Source: Tannerella serpentiformis
GTDB taxonomy: Bacteria; Bacteroidota; Bacteroidia; Bacteroidales; Tannerellaceae
DNA length: 64,000 nt
Direction of reading: 5' to 3'
Assembly: GCF_003033925.1 (NCBI RefSeq)
Contig: NZ_CP028365.1
Location: 2,108,001-2,172,000 of the forward strand
Of this stretch, positions 16,997-26,467 are shown piece by piece; position 1 is the stretch's first letter; every line of letters starts with the position of its first letter. The notes under the pieces were generated by a model. That model ran no database searches. It was given only the letters and a program-made list of their open reading frames with translations, and was not told the origin of the DNA. A program made the translations under genes and the position numbers.

Positions 16997-18011
16997 GAAA
17001 GTTGTCATCACCCTCCTGCTGCTCCTCCTCGTCATCGGCGGTGGAGGCGGCGCCTACCTGCTCCTGGCCCCCAACTTCGCCCCAGCGCGTGGCACGGCCT
17101 ACGTCTACATCCGCCCCGACGACACCTTCGACGACCTCTGCCGACAGCTCACCGACTCGGCCGGATGCCGCCAGGAGGAGACGTTCCGACTCGCCGCACG
17201 TGCGCTGCGCTACGCCGATCGCCGCATGCCCACGGGCCGCTACGCTGTCCGCCCGGGCATGAACAACCTCGACCTGCTGCTTGATCTGCGCCGCGGCAAC
17301 CAGTCGCCCGTCCGCATCACCTTCCAGAACGTCCGCCTCAAGCACGACCTCTCCGAGCGGCTTGCCGATCAGCTCATGGTCGACGCCCCCGCCATCGAGT
17401 CGCTTCTGGACGATAGCACCTACTGCGCCAACCTGGGCTTCACGCCAGAGACCATCAAGGCGATGTTCATCCCCAACACCTACGAGGTCTATTGGAACAT
17501 CCCGGCCGACAAGCTGCTGCGCCGCATGAAGCGCGAATACGACGCCTTCTGGACCGAGGCACGCCGCAACCGCGCCGAGCAGATCCGCCTCACGCCCGTG
17601 GAAGTCTCCATCCTGGCTTCGATCGTCGAAGAGGAATCGGCCGTCCCGGACGAGTATCCGACCATCGCCGGCCTCTACCTCAACCGCCTCTACCGCGGCA
17701 TGCTCCTCCAGGCCGACCCCACGGTGAAGTACGCCGTCGGCGACTTCGCCCTCCAGCGCATCCTCGATCGCCACAAGGAGGTCGATTCGCCCTACAACAC
17801 CTACCTCTACCCCGGCCTGCCCCCCGGCCCCCTGCGCGTGCCGTCGATCACGGCCATCGACGCCGTCCTCCACCATGCCCAGCACGACTATATCTATATG
17901 TGTGCCCGCGAGGATTTCTCGGGCCGTCACAACTTCGCCTCCACCCTGGCCGAGCACAACCAGAACGCCCTCCGCTACCGTCAGGAGTTGAACCGTCGGG
18001 GGATCTACTGA
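16989..18011 (+). CDS. mltG: endolytic murein transglycosylase MltG
   Basis: A 340-residue YceG-like protein with an N-terminal transmembrane helix ([23 protein letters not shown]), a LysM-like segment ([18 protein letters not shown]), and the catalytic domain with [14 protein letters not shown], whose Glu is the predicted catalytic acid, followed by [12 protein letters not shown]. It cleaves nascent glycan strands in the inner membrane and is thought to set their length. The ATG lies within the end of nfo (8-bp overlap). About 260 bp of sequence without any gene follow before array C. Confidence 0.95.
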   Translation: MIKKVVITLLLLLLVIGGGGGAYLLLAPNFAPARGTAYVYIRPDDTFDDLCRQLTDSAGCRQEETFRLAARALRYADRRMPTGRYAVRPGMNNLDLLLDLRRGNQSPVRITFQNVRLKHDLSERLADQLMVDAPAIESLLDDSTYCANLGFTPETIKAMFIPNTYEVYWNIPADKLLRRMKREYDAFWTEARRNRAEQIRLTPVEVSILASIVEEESAVPDEYPTIAGLYLNRLYRGMLLQADPTVKYAVGDFALQRILDRHKEVDSPYNTYLYPGLPPGPLRVPSITAIDAVLHHAQHDYIYMCAREDFSGRHNFASTLAEHNQNALRYRQELNRRGIY

Positions 18012-18271
18012 CGGCCGCGGCCGGCCTCCGTCGGGTCGAGGAGGTCGTTCCTAACAACCGACTGGGAAGAATCCGCAGAATATCCTCCGAAACAAGTCCC
18101 CAACGACCTCTTATTTCGAGGATGATCCAGAGCGAGGCATCCAGCCCCACCGTTTTGCCCCCATATACGGCAACCTTCGAAATCAACCGAATCTGATACG
18201 CCCCGGATCGCACGTCATCCATCCACAAACTTATCCGCTTGATCCCGTATGGCATAGACTTTTATGTCACT

Positions 18272-18577
18272 CCATTTTGTATTCGCCTGAATGGTATTCC
18301 ATACGTATGGATGCAGATTTGATTCTCTCCGAATCGCGTGCAATCTAATCTGAGTCAATTTTGTATTACATCGGATTACGCGCAATATAATACGAATTAA
18401 TTTTGTATGGCATTGAATTGCATGCAATCTAATCTGAATTAATTTTATATTACATCGGATTTCGTGCAATCTGATTCGAATCAATTTTATATCGTGTTGG
18501 ATTGCATGCAATCTGGCCCAAATCAATTTTGTATGAGGTCGGATTGCACGCCATCTGGAGTGAATCTACTTTGCAAA
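18272..18577. repeat. 42-bp array C, AT-rich, with GATTGCATGCAATC palindrome
   Basis: CAATTTTGTAT-like motifs occur at 18314, 18356, 18398, 18440, 18482, 18524 and 18566 (42 bp apart), with another at 18273. Between them is a dyad of the form GATTKCRTGCAATC, best preserved as ATTGCATGCAAT. The units are diverged from each other yet keep their register. The array lies between converging mltG and the glycosyltransferase gene and is far more AT-rich than its surroundings. The rest of the 18012-18675 gap shows nothing recognisable. Confidence 0.9.
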
Positions 18578-18675
18578 TTACGCGAGTTTAGTGTACGACG
18601 GCTGAAGGGAATCGGCCGCCGCAAACTTTTTCGGTCGATTTCCTCAAGCAATCGTAAGCGATAGGATGACCTACG

Positions 18676-19806
18676 TCAAACGCACGTTTGCTCCGTGGTT
18701 TTCTCTCGTTGAACGGTTTGGAGGTAGACGGCGTAGGTCTGTTGGGCGATGTGATCCCAATCGTAGCGCGTCAGGTCGTAGGTGTGGGCGACGCCGCGAT
18801 TCACTTTCTCTCCGAGGGCTTGGGTTAGGGCGGCGACGCAGCCCGCTTCGTCGTAATGAAAATAGCAGTCAGCGGGTAGACCCACGGCACGGTTGGCTGG
18901 AATGTCGCTGACTAAGACGGGGATCTGGTGGCTCATGGCTTCCAGCAGTGTGATGGGTAGCCCTTCGTGCGACGAGGGGAGGATGAACAGCCCCGCATGT
19001 GCATATAACTCCTGCAAGGGTTGCCCCTTGATCATCCCGGTCAGGATGACGCCGTGCTTCGCAGCTTGCGCCTTGAGCGACTTGGAATAGGGGCTCTCAT
19101 GGTCGGCGTCGCCGGCTATCACTAACCGGAAATCCGTCGGCAGGCTCGCCCGGGAGAAGGCCGTCACGAGCTTGTCGAAGTTCTTTTCCTCCACGAAACG
19201 CCCCACGGCCAGGATGTATCGCTTGGGCGTCAAACCCCACGCGCGGATTTGGTCGGTTGACGTGATACGTGGCGGTCGCGTGACTCCGTTATAGATCAGA
19301 TGGACGTTGGTGCGGCCGTATTTCTTTTCGAGGATGTCTTGGATCACGGTGGAGATGACGATCACCTCATCCGCCCATCGGGCCGCAAAGCATTCGCCAG
19401 CACGCAGGATGAACCGAGCCAGTCGTCCCCATTTCCTCCGGTCGTAGTCCGGGCCGTGGTGAGTGGCCACGACCTTCAGTCCGAGCAGCTTGGCCAGCGG
19501 GACGGCAATGCAGGGGCCGATGGCCTGAATATGGACCAAGTCGGCTTGGGTGCGATAGGCATACCAGACGCTGCGGAGGGTATGCACGGCAGCCTCAAAG
19601 CCGCTCCTTCGGGGGGCATTGAGGTCTTTGAACTTGACGCCTTGATAGGAGGTGTAGGGGGGAGACTCCTTGATGAAAGGTTTGCGACGCGTTACGGTGA
19701 TGTCGCCCCCTAAGGCCGCCATGCGGGGGCATAATTCTTCGCAATGGGTTTCTACGCCGCCTTGTATGCCGGGAAATCCTCTAAGGCCGGTAACAACGAT
19801 TCTCAT
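18676..19806 (-). CDS. GT4-family glycosyltransferase
   Basis: A 376-residue GT-B retaining glycosyltransferase. The N-terminal domain begins MRIVVTGLRGFPGIQGGVETH, the form seen in rhamnosyl/galactosyltransferases of capsule and O-antigen loci (DUF1972-type N-terminus). The C-terminal domain has ILAVGRFVEEKNFDKLV and FILPSSHEGLPITLLEAM, the E-x7-E nucleotide-sugar motif. It is cytosolic and would transfer a sugar in surface polysaccharide assembly. It stands alone between array C and the phosphorylase gene; donor and acceptor are unknown. Confidence 0.9.
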   Translation of the reverse strand: MRIVVTGLRGFPGIQGGVETHCEELCPRMAALGGDITVTRRKPFIKESPPYTSYQGVKFKDLNAPRRSGFEAAVHTLRSVWYAYRTQADLVHIQAIGPCIAVPLAKLLGLKVVATHHGPDYDRRKWGRLARFILRAGECFAARWADEVIVISTVIQDILEKKYGRTNVHLIYNGVTRPPRITSTDQIRAWGLTPKRYILAVGRFVEEKNFDKLVTAFSRASLPTDFRLVIAGDADHESPYSKSLKAQAAKHGVILTGMIKGQPLQELYAHAGLFILPSSHEGLPITLLEAMSHQIPVLVSDIPANRAVGLPADCYFHYDEAGCVAALTQALGEKVNRGVAHTYDLTRYDWDHIAQQTYAVYLQTVQREKTTEQTCV

Positions 19807-19911
19807 GTGATTGTATATGCAGTAAAAAGTAGTAGGGAGGGAATGTTTAGGAGTGATATGTGCGTGAGGATGAGAGCAGGCGACTTGAATGCCCCAGACA
19901 TAGAAACAGCA

Positions 19912-19947
19912 AACAGGTGTTGAGGAGGAATGCCCCCAACACCTGTT
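19912..19947 (-). terminator. terminator after the nucleoside phosphorylase
   Basis: The 11-bp perfect stem AACAGGTGTTG (19912-19922) pairs with CAACACCTGTT (19937-19947). The minus-strand continuation is moderately T-rich (TGCTGTTTCT). Confidence 0.65.
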
Positions 19948-19979
19948 GCGTCTTATCTATTATCCAATAAAGCGCACGC

Positions 19980-20861
19980 TTAGATCCGCTCCAGCACTTT
20001 CTCGATCAGGCCGACGATGCTGGCCTTGTAGTCCACGTTCATGTTCTTGGCTACGCGTCCGGCGATGACACAGCAGACAGTTAGTGCACGGTGGCCCAAC
20101 AGGGCGGCCAGTGCGGCGAGCGAGGCGCTCTCCATCTCGAAGTTGCCGATCTGTCGGCCATCGAACTCGAAGGCCTCTACCTTGGCGTTCAGATCCGGAT
20201 CGGCCAGCGGGAGGCGGAGCGAACGACCTTGCGCACCGTAGAAGCTGCAGGTGGCGATGGTGATGCCGCGCACGATGTCGTCTTGGGTGATGCGGTCGGT
20301 CAGCTTCGGGTCGGCGGGGATGGCGTAGGGGCGGAGGCCGTCGATGCGCCAGCTGAGTTGCGAGCGGAGGGCTGCCTCGAGCGGGAGGTCGCGGACGCGC
20401 TCGGTGTCGGCATAGAAGTAGGGTACGCCATCAAATCCTACGGCACGCTCGGCGGCCACGTAGGTACCGATCGGAGACCAGGGTTGCAGACCGCCGCAGG
20501 TGCCAATGCGCACCAAGGTCAGCACGCGGGGAGTCTCACGCGGCAGACGGGTGGAGAAGTCGATGTTGGCCAGGGCGTCGAGTTCGTTGACGACGATGTC
20601 GATGTTGTCGCCGCCGATGCCGTGCGAGAGGATGGTGAGGCGTTTGCCGGCGTAGCGGCCGGTAATGCTGTGGAACTCACGGTTGCAGACGTCGCACTCG
20701 ATGTCGCTGAGGTACTTCCCGATCATGGTCACACGGTCGGGATCGCCCACCAGCACGATGCGGTCGGCCAGTTGTTCCGGTTTCAGGTGCAGGTGGAAGA
20801 TGCTGCCGTCGCTGTTGATGATCAGTTCCGACGGCGGGATGGGGTTCGTTTTCGTATCCAT
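19980..20861 (-). CDS. udp: nucleoside phosphorylase (uridine phosphorylase-like)
   Basis: A 293-residue PNP/UDP family protein. LVGDPDRVTMIGKYL carries the phosphate-binding G-D-P-x-R, RIGTCGGLQP the conserved R-x-G-(S/T)-x-G-G, and FEMESASLAALAAL the ribose-binding M-E. It phosphorolyses uridine, or another nucleoside, to base and ribose 1-phosphate in the cytosol. The start at 20861 (MDTKTNPIPPSELI) fits the family; the longer frame enters the upstream gene. It begins 10 bp after that gene's stop, so they form an operon. Confidence 0.88.
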   Translation of the reverse strand: MDTKTNPIPPSELIINSDGSIFHLHLKPEQLADRIVLVGDPDRVTMIGKYLSDIECDVCNREFHSITGRYAGKRLTILSHGIGGDNIDIVVNELDALANIDFSTRLPRETPRVLTLVRIGTCGGLQPWSPIGTYVAAERAVGFDGVPYFYADTERVRDLPLEAALRSQLSWRIDGLRPYAIPADPKLTDRITQDDIVRGITIATCSFYGAQGRSLRLPLADPDLNAKVEAFEFDGRQIGNFEMESASLAALAALLGHRALTVCCVIAGRVAKNMNVDYKASIVGLIEKVLERI

Positions 20862-20871
20862 AAGAGAGTCT

Positions 20872-22314
20872 TCATTTGATGATTGTGCGGTTCTCGGCAT
20901 TGCGAGCACGCTTTTCCCAGGTCTTGATTTGGGTGCGGAGGTCGTCGAGTGTGCGCTCATCGGTGCGGATGGCGGCGCGGAGCTGTGCACGGTCGGCCTT
21001 GCTGCTTTTCTCGTAAGTGGCATAGGCGTCACGCAGACGCTCCTCGATGACCTCGGCCTGCTTGCGCAGCGTGGCGGCTTTCTCGAAGGCTTCGGCGGCG
21101 TCGGCACTGCGGAAGTCGCGCTCGGAATAGTAGACGGTGTTGTCGTTGACGATAAACTCCACCCCCTGCGCTTGCTTTTTGCTGGAGGCGTCTGCGTTGG
21201 TGCGGGCGGCAGAGATGAGAGGCTCGTAGTCCGAACCTTCAGGCCAAGTGGCGCGGAGGGAGGTGAGGGCGGAGAGGGTGCGGAGGCGGTCGGGGTCGAT
21301 GTCTTCGCTGACGCGTGGGCGGGCCTCGTTGGGGACGAAGAGGTAGAGGCAGACGCGCCCCGCGGGTTGATTGCGGTCGGTGGCGAACCAGCCTACGCCT
21401 TTGGCCTCGTCGATGACCATGAGGTAATCGTTCGCGGGCGAGTTGAAGGGCATGCCGAGCTGCTCGGGAGCGAGGTAGGCGTTGGTGGCGATGTTGTAGC
21501 GGGTGACGAAGAGGTCATAGCCGCCGATGGAGCCGTGTCCGCGGGAGGCGAAGTAGAGCGTGACGCCGTCGCCAGCCACGAAGGGATAGTTGTTATCGGC
21601 CGAGTCGTTGGGGAAGAGCGGCTGCTCGTCGGCCCATTCGTTTTGCAGTTTCGACTGGGTGAAGAGGGCGCTGTGGCCGTCCTGGATGCGGGCGTAGGTG
21701 GCGCGGTCGCCACGCGGGCTGACGTAGACGGGCGAGGCGCCGAGGGCGTTGGCGGCGTTGGGGAAGAGCGTGGCGTAGGGCACGAGGCGGCCGTTGTCGT
21801 CGCTCAGGAAGTAGGTGGAGAGCAGGCGATCCTTGTCAACCACCATGCTGTCGATCACGCGCACCAGCTCCGTCTTCTCCTGCATTCGCTGCATCTTCTC
21901 CAGCGCCTGAAGCTGATTTTCGATGGGCGTTGTGTCGGCGCCGCGTTTCTTTTTCAGCTGCGCCATTTGGCTGCGGAGCATCGTGGAGGCCTCGTCGAAG
22001 CGGTAGGTGCGCGTGTAGAGGTCGGCCAAGTAGCGGTAGGAGTCGGGCGACTTGCGTCGGTAGGCGGCCGTGAGGTATCGCTCGGCCGTGTCGAGGGCGC
22101 CGGTCTCGTAGCAGCAGACGCCGTACCAGAGGTTGTAGGAGGCATTGGCGGGCGATTGGGTGACGAGCTGTTCGAAGAGCGGTTTGGCCTCCGCATATCG
22201 GCCTTCGTTGTACAACTGCTTAGCCTGCTCCAGGCTTTGCGCCTGTGTTCCGCCGGCGATGCCCGCCCAGAGGAGGAGGGTCGGCGCGATGATTCTTAGG
22301 ATGGATCGTTGCAT
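20872..22314 (-). CDS. periplasmic TPR and PD40 (WD40-like) protein
   Basis: A 480-residue protein with a signal peptide (MQRSILRIIAPTLLLWAGIAGGTQAQ), TPR repeats (LEQAKQLYNEGRYAEAKPLFEQL and two more up to about residue 130), then beta-propeller PD40 repeats (VYVSPRGDRATYAR, LYFASRGHGSIGGYDLFVTR) and a C-terminal coiled coil (about residues 400-475). This resembles the OmpA/TolB-type envelope proteins of Bacteroidota, without the OmpA domain. It is probably an envelope scaffold; its exact role is unknown. A CAAAAATA element at 22362-22369 may be its promoter. Confidence 0.8.
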   Translation of the reverse strand: MQRSILRIIAPTLLLWAGIAGGTQAQSLEQAKQLYNEGRYAEAKPLFEQLVTQSPANASYNLWYGVCCYETGALDTAERYLTAAYRRKSPDSYRYLADLYTRTYRFDEASTMLRSQMAQLKKKRGADTTPIENQLQALEKMQRMQEKTELVRVIDSMVVDKDRLLSTYFLSDDNGRLVPYATLFPNAANALGASPVYVSPRGDRATYARIQDGHSALFTQSKLQNEWADEQPLFPNDSADNNYPFVAGDGVTLYFASRGHGSIGGYDLFVTRYNIATNAYLAPEQLGMPFNSPANDYLMVIDEAKGVGWFATDRNQPAGRVCLYLFVPNEARPRVSEDIDPDRLRTLSALTSLRATWPEGSDYEPLISAARTNADASSKKQAQGVEFIVNDNTVYYSERDFRSADAAEAFEKAATLRKQAEVIEERLRDAYATYEKSSKADRAQLRAAIRTDERTLDDLRTQIKTWEKRARNAENRTIIK

Positions 22315-22401
22315 ACTGGGTGTGGGGGTTATTTTGTTGAGATAGCTGCTATTCGCGCGGACAAAAATAGAGATCGATTGGGGATAGCGCAGGTAGCGGG
22401 T

Positions 22402-22737
22402 GGCCTCTGGCAGAAACTTCCACGGTATCCTCACCGGCTGTTGGGCCTCTGGCAGAAACTTCCACGGTATCCTCACCGGCTGTTGGGCCTCTGGCAGAAA
22501 CTTCCACGGTATCCCCACCGGCTGTTTGGCCTCTGGCAGAAACTTCCACGGTATTGCACACGACTGTTAGTCCCCTGGCAGAAACTTCCACGGTGTTGCA
22601 CACGGCTGTTGATGCTCTGGCAGAAACTTCCACGGCATTGCACACGGCTGTTGATGCTCTGGCAGAAACTTCCACGGTGTTGCACACGGCTGTTGAGCCT
22701 CTGGCAGAAACTTCCACGGGGCGGCCCGACGCTCGGC
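22402..22737. repeat. 42-bp tandem array D (8 units)
   Basis: Eight units start at 22402, 22444, 22486, 22528, 22570, 22612, 22654 and 22696. The conserved half is TCTGGCAGAAACTTCCACGG (a short dyad, TGG-AG/CT-CCA). The other half occurs as two main versions (tatcctcaccggctgttggg-like and ttgcacacggctgttgatg-like), so the array is a patchwork of variants. It lies between two divergent genes and ends about 15 bp before the promoter of the lipoprotein gene at 22797. Confidence 0.95.
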
Positions 22738-22752
22738 GGGGACTTTGCCCTC

Positions 22753-22760
22753 TATCTTTG
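22753..22760 (+). promoter_or_regulatory. -7 element TATCTTTG
   Basis: It matches TAnnTTTG, 36 bp before the ATG at 22797, at the right edge of array D. Confidence 0.5.
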
Positions 22761-22796
22761 CCGCGCAAATAGATTCACCCTATATAAATGTATCGC

Positions 22797-23738
22797 ATGA
22801 AGAAGAACCTCCTCCTCCTTTCCCTCTTGGCCCTGGCGCTGACCGCCTGCCGTGAGGACGACCCGGAGCCTCGCATCACCGCGCTCCAGATCACAGCCCC
22901 CGACACGACACTCTATCGCGGCGACTCACTTCGCCTTCGCCTCACCCCCACACCGCCCGATGCCGACATCCGTGGCGCGGTCTGGACCTCCGGGGATTCG
23001 CTCGTGGCCGTCGTTACGTCGGACGGACTCGTGCGCTGCGTCGGCCCCGGCCGCACTGTCATCACGGCCCGGCTGGAAGGCATGTCGCTCTCGGCCACGT
23101 ACGACCTAACCGTTGCTGCACGCGCCACGCAGAGCATCGCTTTCAGTGAGCCCACGCTTAGCCTGCTCATCGGCGAAGAGCAACCCACGGCCCTCGTCTT
23201 TACCCCCGCCAACGCCGACGATCGACGGGTGGTCTACACCTCGTCAGACACGGCCGTGGCCACCGTCAGCAGTCAGGGCGTCATCACAGCGCGCGGCTGC
23301 GGTAAGGCCATCGTTCGGGCCCGGACGGTAGGCGGCGGACAGACGGCCGAGTGCCAAGTCAGCGTGCAGCACTTCACCGAACGCATCAGCGTCTGGCTCT
23401 CCGGCACCTGGATCTACGAGAGCGACAACCTGGTCAGCGCCTGCGCCCGCATGACCCTCCGCAATGACAGCAACCGTGACCTCTTCGTGGAGCGCTTCAT
23501 CGTCGAAAGCGACGGCCGCGAGATCCACCGCGAAGAGATAGGTCGCACGCTCTCGAGCGGCAGCAAGTTGGCCTGCGACGTCACCTTCAAGAACGCCCAC
23601 GATCCGCAGTTCAAGTACCAGTTCACCGTCGGCAGCGAGCAGTACGAGGCCCACTATCGCCCGCACATGATCGGCGCCAAAACGTTCCCCGCCGACGACC
23701 CGCGGACGCTGCCGATCGTCGTCTCTCGGAGGCGGTGA
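22797..23738 (+). CDS. Ig-like (BIG2) domain surface lipoprotein
   Basis: A 313-residue lipoprotein with signal peptide MKKNLLLLSLLALALTAC (Cys18). Two bacterial Ig-like group 2 domains follow, roughly residues 27-110 and 112-195, each with the V-x-W-x-S-x-D/V-A-x-V-x-x-x-G-x-V pattern (GAVWTSGDSLVAVVTSDGLV and VVYTSSDTAVATVSSQGVIT). A C-terminal beta domain of about 115 residues is unassigned. Such proteins are surface-exposed adhesion or binding modules in Bacteroidota. An in-frame ATG at 22788 is possible, but the later start gives a cleaner signal peptide. Confidence 0.88.
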   Translation: MKKNLLLLSLLALALTACREDDPEPRITALQITAPDTTLYRGDSLRLRLTPTPPDADIRGAVWTSGDSLVAVVTSDGLVRCVGPGRTVITARLEGMSLSATYDLTVAARATQSIAFSEPTLSLLIGEEQPTALVFTPANADDRRVVYTSSDTAVATVSSQGVITARGCGKAIVRARTVGGGQTAECQVSVQHFTERISVWLSGTWIYESDNLVSACARMTLRNDSNRDLFVERFIVESDGREIHREEIGRTLSSGSKLACDVTFKNAHDPQFKYQFTVGSEQYEAHYRPHMIGAKTFPADDPRTLPIVVSRRR

Positions 23739-23795
23739 TAGACGAGCCATCTCCCGAATGCGCCGTATCGCTGAGCTGCGACGGCGTGCCCTACG

Positions 23796-23840
23796 CTCCC
23801 CGACATGGATATCCGTTCCGTGCCGGGGAGTGATTTTTTT
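23796..23840 (+). terminator. terminator after the BIG2 lipoprotein gene
   Basis: CTCCCCG (23796-23802) pairs with CGGGGAG (23824-23830), extended by CATGG/CCGTG, then TGATTTTTTT. Confidence 0.85.
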
Positions 23841-24019
23841 GTGCTTCTGACGATGCTCAACGAATGGCAGATTCACCCCGTACGAAGACGCTGATTATGG
23901 TCCTCCCGCCGACTCCATCCGCCGGTGTGCGTGCCGCGGAGCTGGCCGAAAACGGCTACTTTCGAACCGCGAAAGCAATCCGACGTTACAGCACTCACTT
24001 TTTTAATACATACAGCATC

Positions 24020-26416
24020 ATGAGAAGAAGCATTCTACACTTAGCTATCATGGCGATCGCGGGGCTTAGCTTCGCCTCCGCCCAAGCGCAGGACGGCTCG
24101 AACGCGCCGATCCTACGCGACAACCGAGTCGACACGGCCATCCTCAGTCGCCCGATCGACCCGAAGATGGACCTCTCCCGCTTACCGCTTTACCTGCTCC
24201 GCATCTACCGGCAGATCCCCGCTGCGCAGCAGGGCTACTGGATCATGCAGCAAGACCTGAACGCGCTCTTCAGCCAGACGGACTGGTACTACAACCGCGC
24301 CGAAGAGGCTGCTTCGCACGGAGACGGCGAGCCTTTCCGGGCCATCCTGAAGCCCGACGAGCAGGCCTTTGTCGACCGAGTGCAAGCCCGCGAGCGCGAG
24401 CTGCTGAAGCAGAACTTCACCGTCCCCAAAGGCTACCGCGTGAACCTGCGCAACCTCGCCAACCCTTACCAATTCGAGGCCCTTCCCGCGGGTATGCAGG
24501 AGGCATTGGCCCGCAACGGATTCGTGATCGTGCCCCAGAACGACATCCAGCTCTTTCACGTCTACGAGAACAATGACTACCACAACTTCCCCAGCTTCGT
24601 CACCACCGATCTCCACCTCCAGCTCTTTCACATGTACTTCGATTTTGTCCTTCGGCAACTGGAGCAGGAGAAGCTCATCCCCATGCTCAGCACCTTCGCG
24701 GGGAGCATGTACAACCACATGAAACGTCAGGCCGAGACCGCCCCCGACGCCGCCACACGCGCGGCTGCGGAGTACAATCAGACCTACTACGCCGTGGGAT
24801 GTGCCCTCCTCACCGGACGGCCCCTCCAGCCCGTCCCTGCGGCTTACCGCGCGATGGCCGAGCTGGAAATGAAGCACGTGGCAGCCGCCAGAGACGAGCT
24901 CTCGGAGTTCTTCGGGTACACCGAAGTGAAGTATCCCTACAGCCTTTACCGACCCCGGGGACACTACACGCGCAATAAGTCGCTGGAGCGCTACTTCCGC
25001 GCCATGATGTGGTTCCAAACCGCCCCCGCGTGCCTGGACAACGACCGGCAATTCCGCGCTGTCGTCATGCAGGCTGCGGTCCTCAGCGACCATCCCGAGG
25101 ACATGAAGCGCTACGACGACTTGATGGAGCCGATAGCCTTCCTTGTCGGTGAGCCGGACAATGTGGCCGTCCGACAAGTAGCCGATCTGCTTCGCCGCGG
25201 CCGATACGTCCTGAAGGCACTCATGACCGACGATGCGACGTTGGAAAAGTTCCGCCGGGAGGTGAAGGTGATCGCCGAGGCGCAAAATAGGATCCGGCCG
25301 GACGAGCGATTTGAGCTTTCATGCCGGGATAAGATCAACCTCATGCCGCAACGGTATTTGGCAGATAGCGAGGTGATGCTGGGCATGGTGGACAACGATA
25401 GCCCGACGACTCGCCGCGGCTGCCCGCGCGGGTTAGACGTCTTCGCGGCTTTTGGCAACGAGACGGCCGAGCGCATCCTGCTCGACGAATTAAAAGAAGC
25501 CACCCGGTGGGACCAGTTCACCGCCCGCCTTGCTCGAGCTAAGGAGCGCATGGCCGGCCTGGATCGCAGCCGGACGGTCTACAACCGATGGATGGAGGCG
25601 CTGTTGGAGATGTCGCGGGCGGACACCCGCCACCCCTATTTCATGCAGACGCCGTTATGGGCCAAAAAGAACCTCAACACCTCTCTTGCCTCCTGGGCCG
25701 AGCTCAGGCACGACGTGATCCTCTACGGCGAACAGCCGGTGGTGGCCGAATGTGGCGCCGGGGGACTGCCCGACCCCTACACCGTGGGCTACGTGGAGCC
25801 CAACACGCGCTATTGGCGCCGCGCCATTGAGCTGATTGACCTCACGGCATCCGTGCTCCGCAAGCACGGGCTGACCTCGGAGCGCATTGAAGCCGTCAGC
25901 CAGTCGCTCCGTGAGCAAACCGAGTTCCTGCTGCGGGTCAGCGAAAAAGAACTTAGCGGACAGGCGCTCACCGAAGAGGAATACAACCAGATCGAGACCG
26001 TGGGTAGCAACGTGGAATGGATTACGCTCGAGTTCCTTCGCGAGGGGGACGAGCCGCTAAGCGGATGGGACGACGTCCATGGCGCCGACAAGTCCGTGGC
26101 AGTCGTGGCCGACGTCTTCACCGCCAACGGGGGGAACAACCCAGAGAAATGCGTCCTCTACGAGGCCACGGGGTACGTCGACCACCTCTACGTCGTCGTC
26201 GAGATCGAGGGATACCTCTACCTCACCCGCGGCGCCGTCTTCTCTTATCATGAATTCAGCCGCGCCGTAAGCGATCCGCGCATGACCGACGAGGAATGGC
26301 AGAAGACGCTCGAGAAAAAGCCCCGCCACGGTGTGCCGGACTGGATGCGTGAGCTGATCCTCCCCGGGGCCATCCCGGTGGACAACGAGAAGGTGTTTTA
26401 CAGCGGCGGCTGCTGA
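24020..26416 (+). CDS. secreted DUF3160-domain protein
   Basis: A 798-residue protein with a signal peptide (MRRSILHLAIMAIAGLSFASAQAQ). The body (for example HNFPSFVTTDLHLQLFHMYFDFVLRQLE, and later YEATGYVDHLYVVVEIEGYLYLTRGAVFSYHEF near the C-terminus) matches DUF3160 proteins, large mostly helical exported proteins of unknown activity found in Bacteroidota and some archaea. The start at 24020 is chosen because it gives the signal peptide; the longer frame is upstream leader. CapA-like protein is encoded 51 bp downstream. Confidence 0.85.
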   Translation: MRRSILHLAIMAIAGLSFASAQAQDGSNAPILRDNRVDTAILSRPIDPKMDLSRLPLYLLRIYRQIPAAQQGYWIMQQDLNALFSQTDWYYNRAEEAASHGDGEPFRAILKPDEQAFVDRVQARERELLKQNFTVPKGYRVNLRNLANPYQFEALPAGMQEALARNGFVIVPQNDIQLFHVYENNDYHNFPSFVTTDLHLQLFHMYFDFVLRQLEQEKLIPMLSTFAGSMYNHMKRQAETAPDAATRAAAEYNQTYYAVGCALLTGRPLQPVPAAYRAMAELEMKHVAAARDELSEFFGYTEVKYPYSLYRPRGHYTRNKSLERYFRAMMWFQTAPACLDNDRQFRAVVMQAAVLSDHPEDMKRYDDLMEPIAFLVGEPDNVAVRQVADLLRRGRYVLKALMTDDATLEKFRREVKVIAEAQNRIRPDERFELSCRDKINLMPQRYLADSEVMLGMVDNDSPTTRRGCPRGLDVFAAFGNETAERILLDELKEATRWDQFTARLARAKERMAGLDRSRTVYNRWMEALLEMSRADTRHPYFMQTPLWAKKNLNTSLASWAELRHDVILYGEQPVVAECGAGGLPDPYTVGYVEPNTRYWRRAIELIDLTASVLRKHGLTSERIEAVSQSLREQTEFLLRVSEKELSGQALTEEEYNQIETVGSNVEWITLEFLREGDEPLSGWDDVHGADKSVAVVADVFTANGGNNPEKCVLYEATGYVDHLYVVVEIEGYLYLTRGAVFSYHEFSRAVSDPRMTDEEWQKTLEKKPRHGVPDWMRELILPGAIPVDNEKVFYSGGC

Positions 26417-26467
26417 GCCTCCCCGCTTCATCGACCGCGCACACTGCGTCCGCTCACCGTCTGCCCT

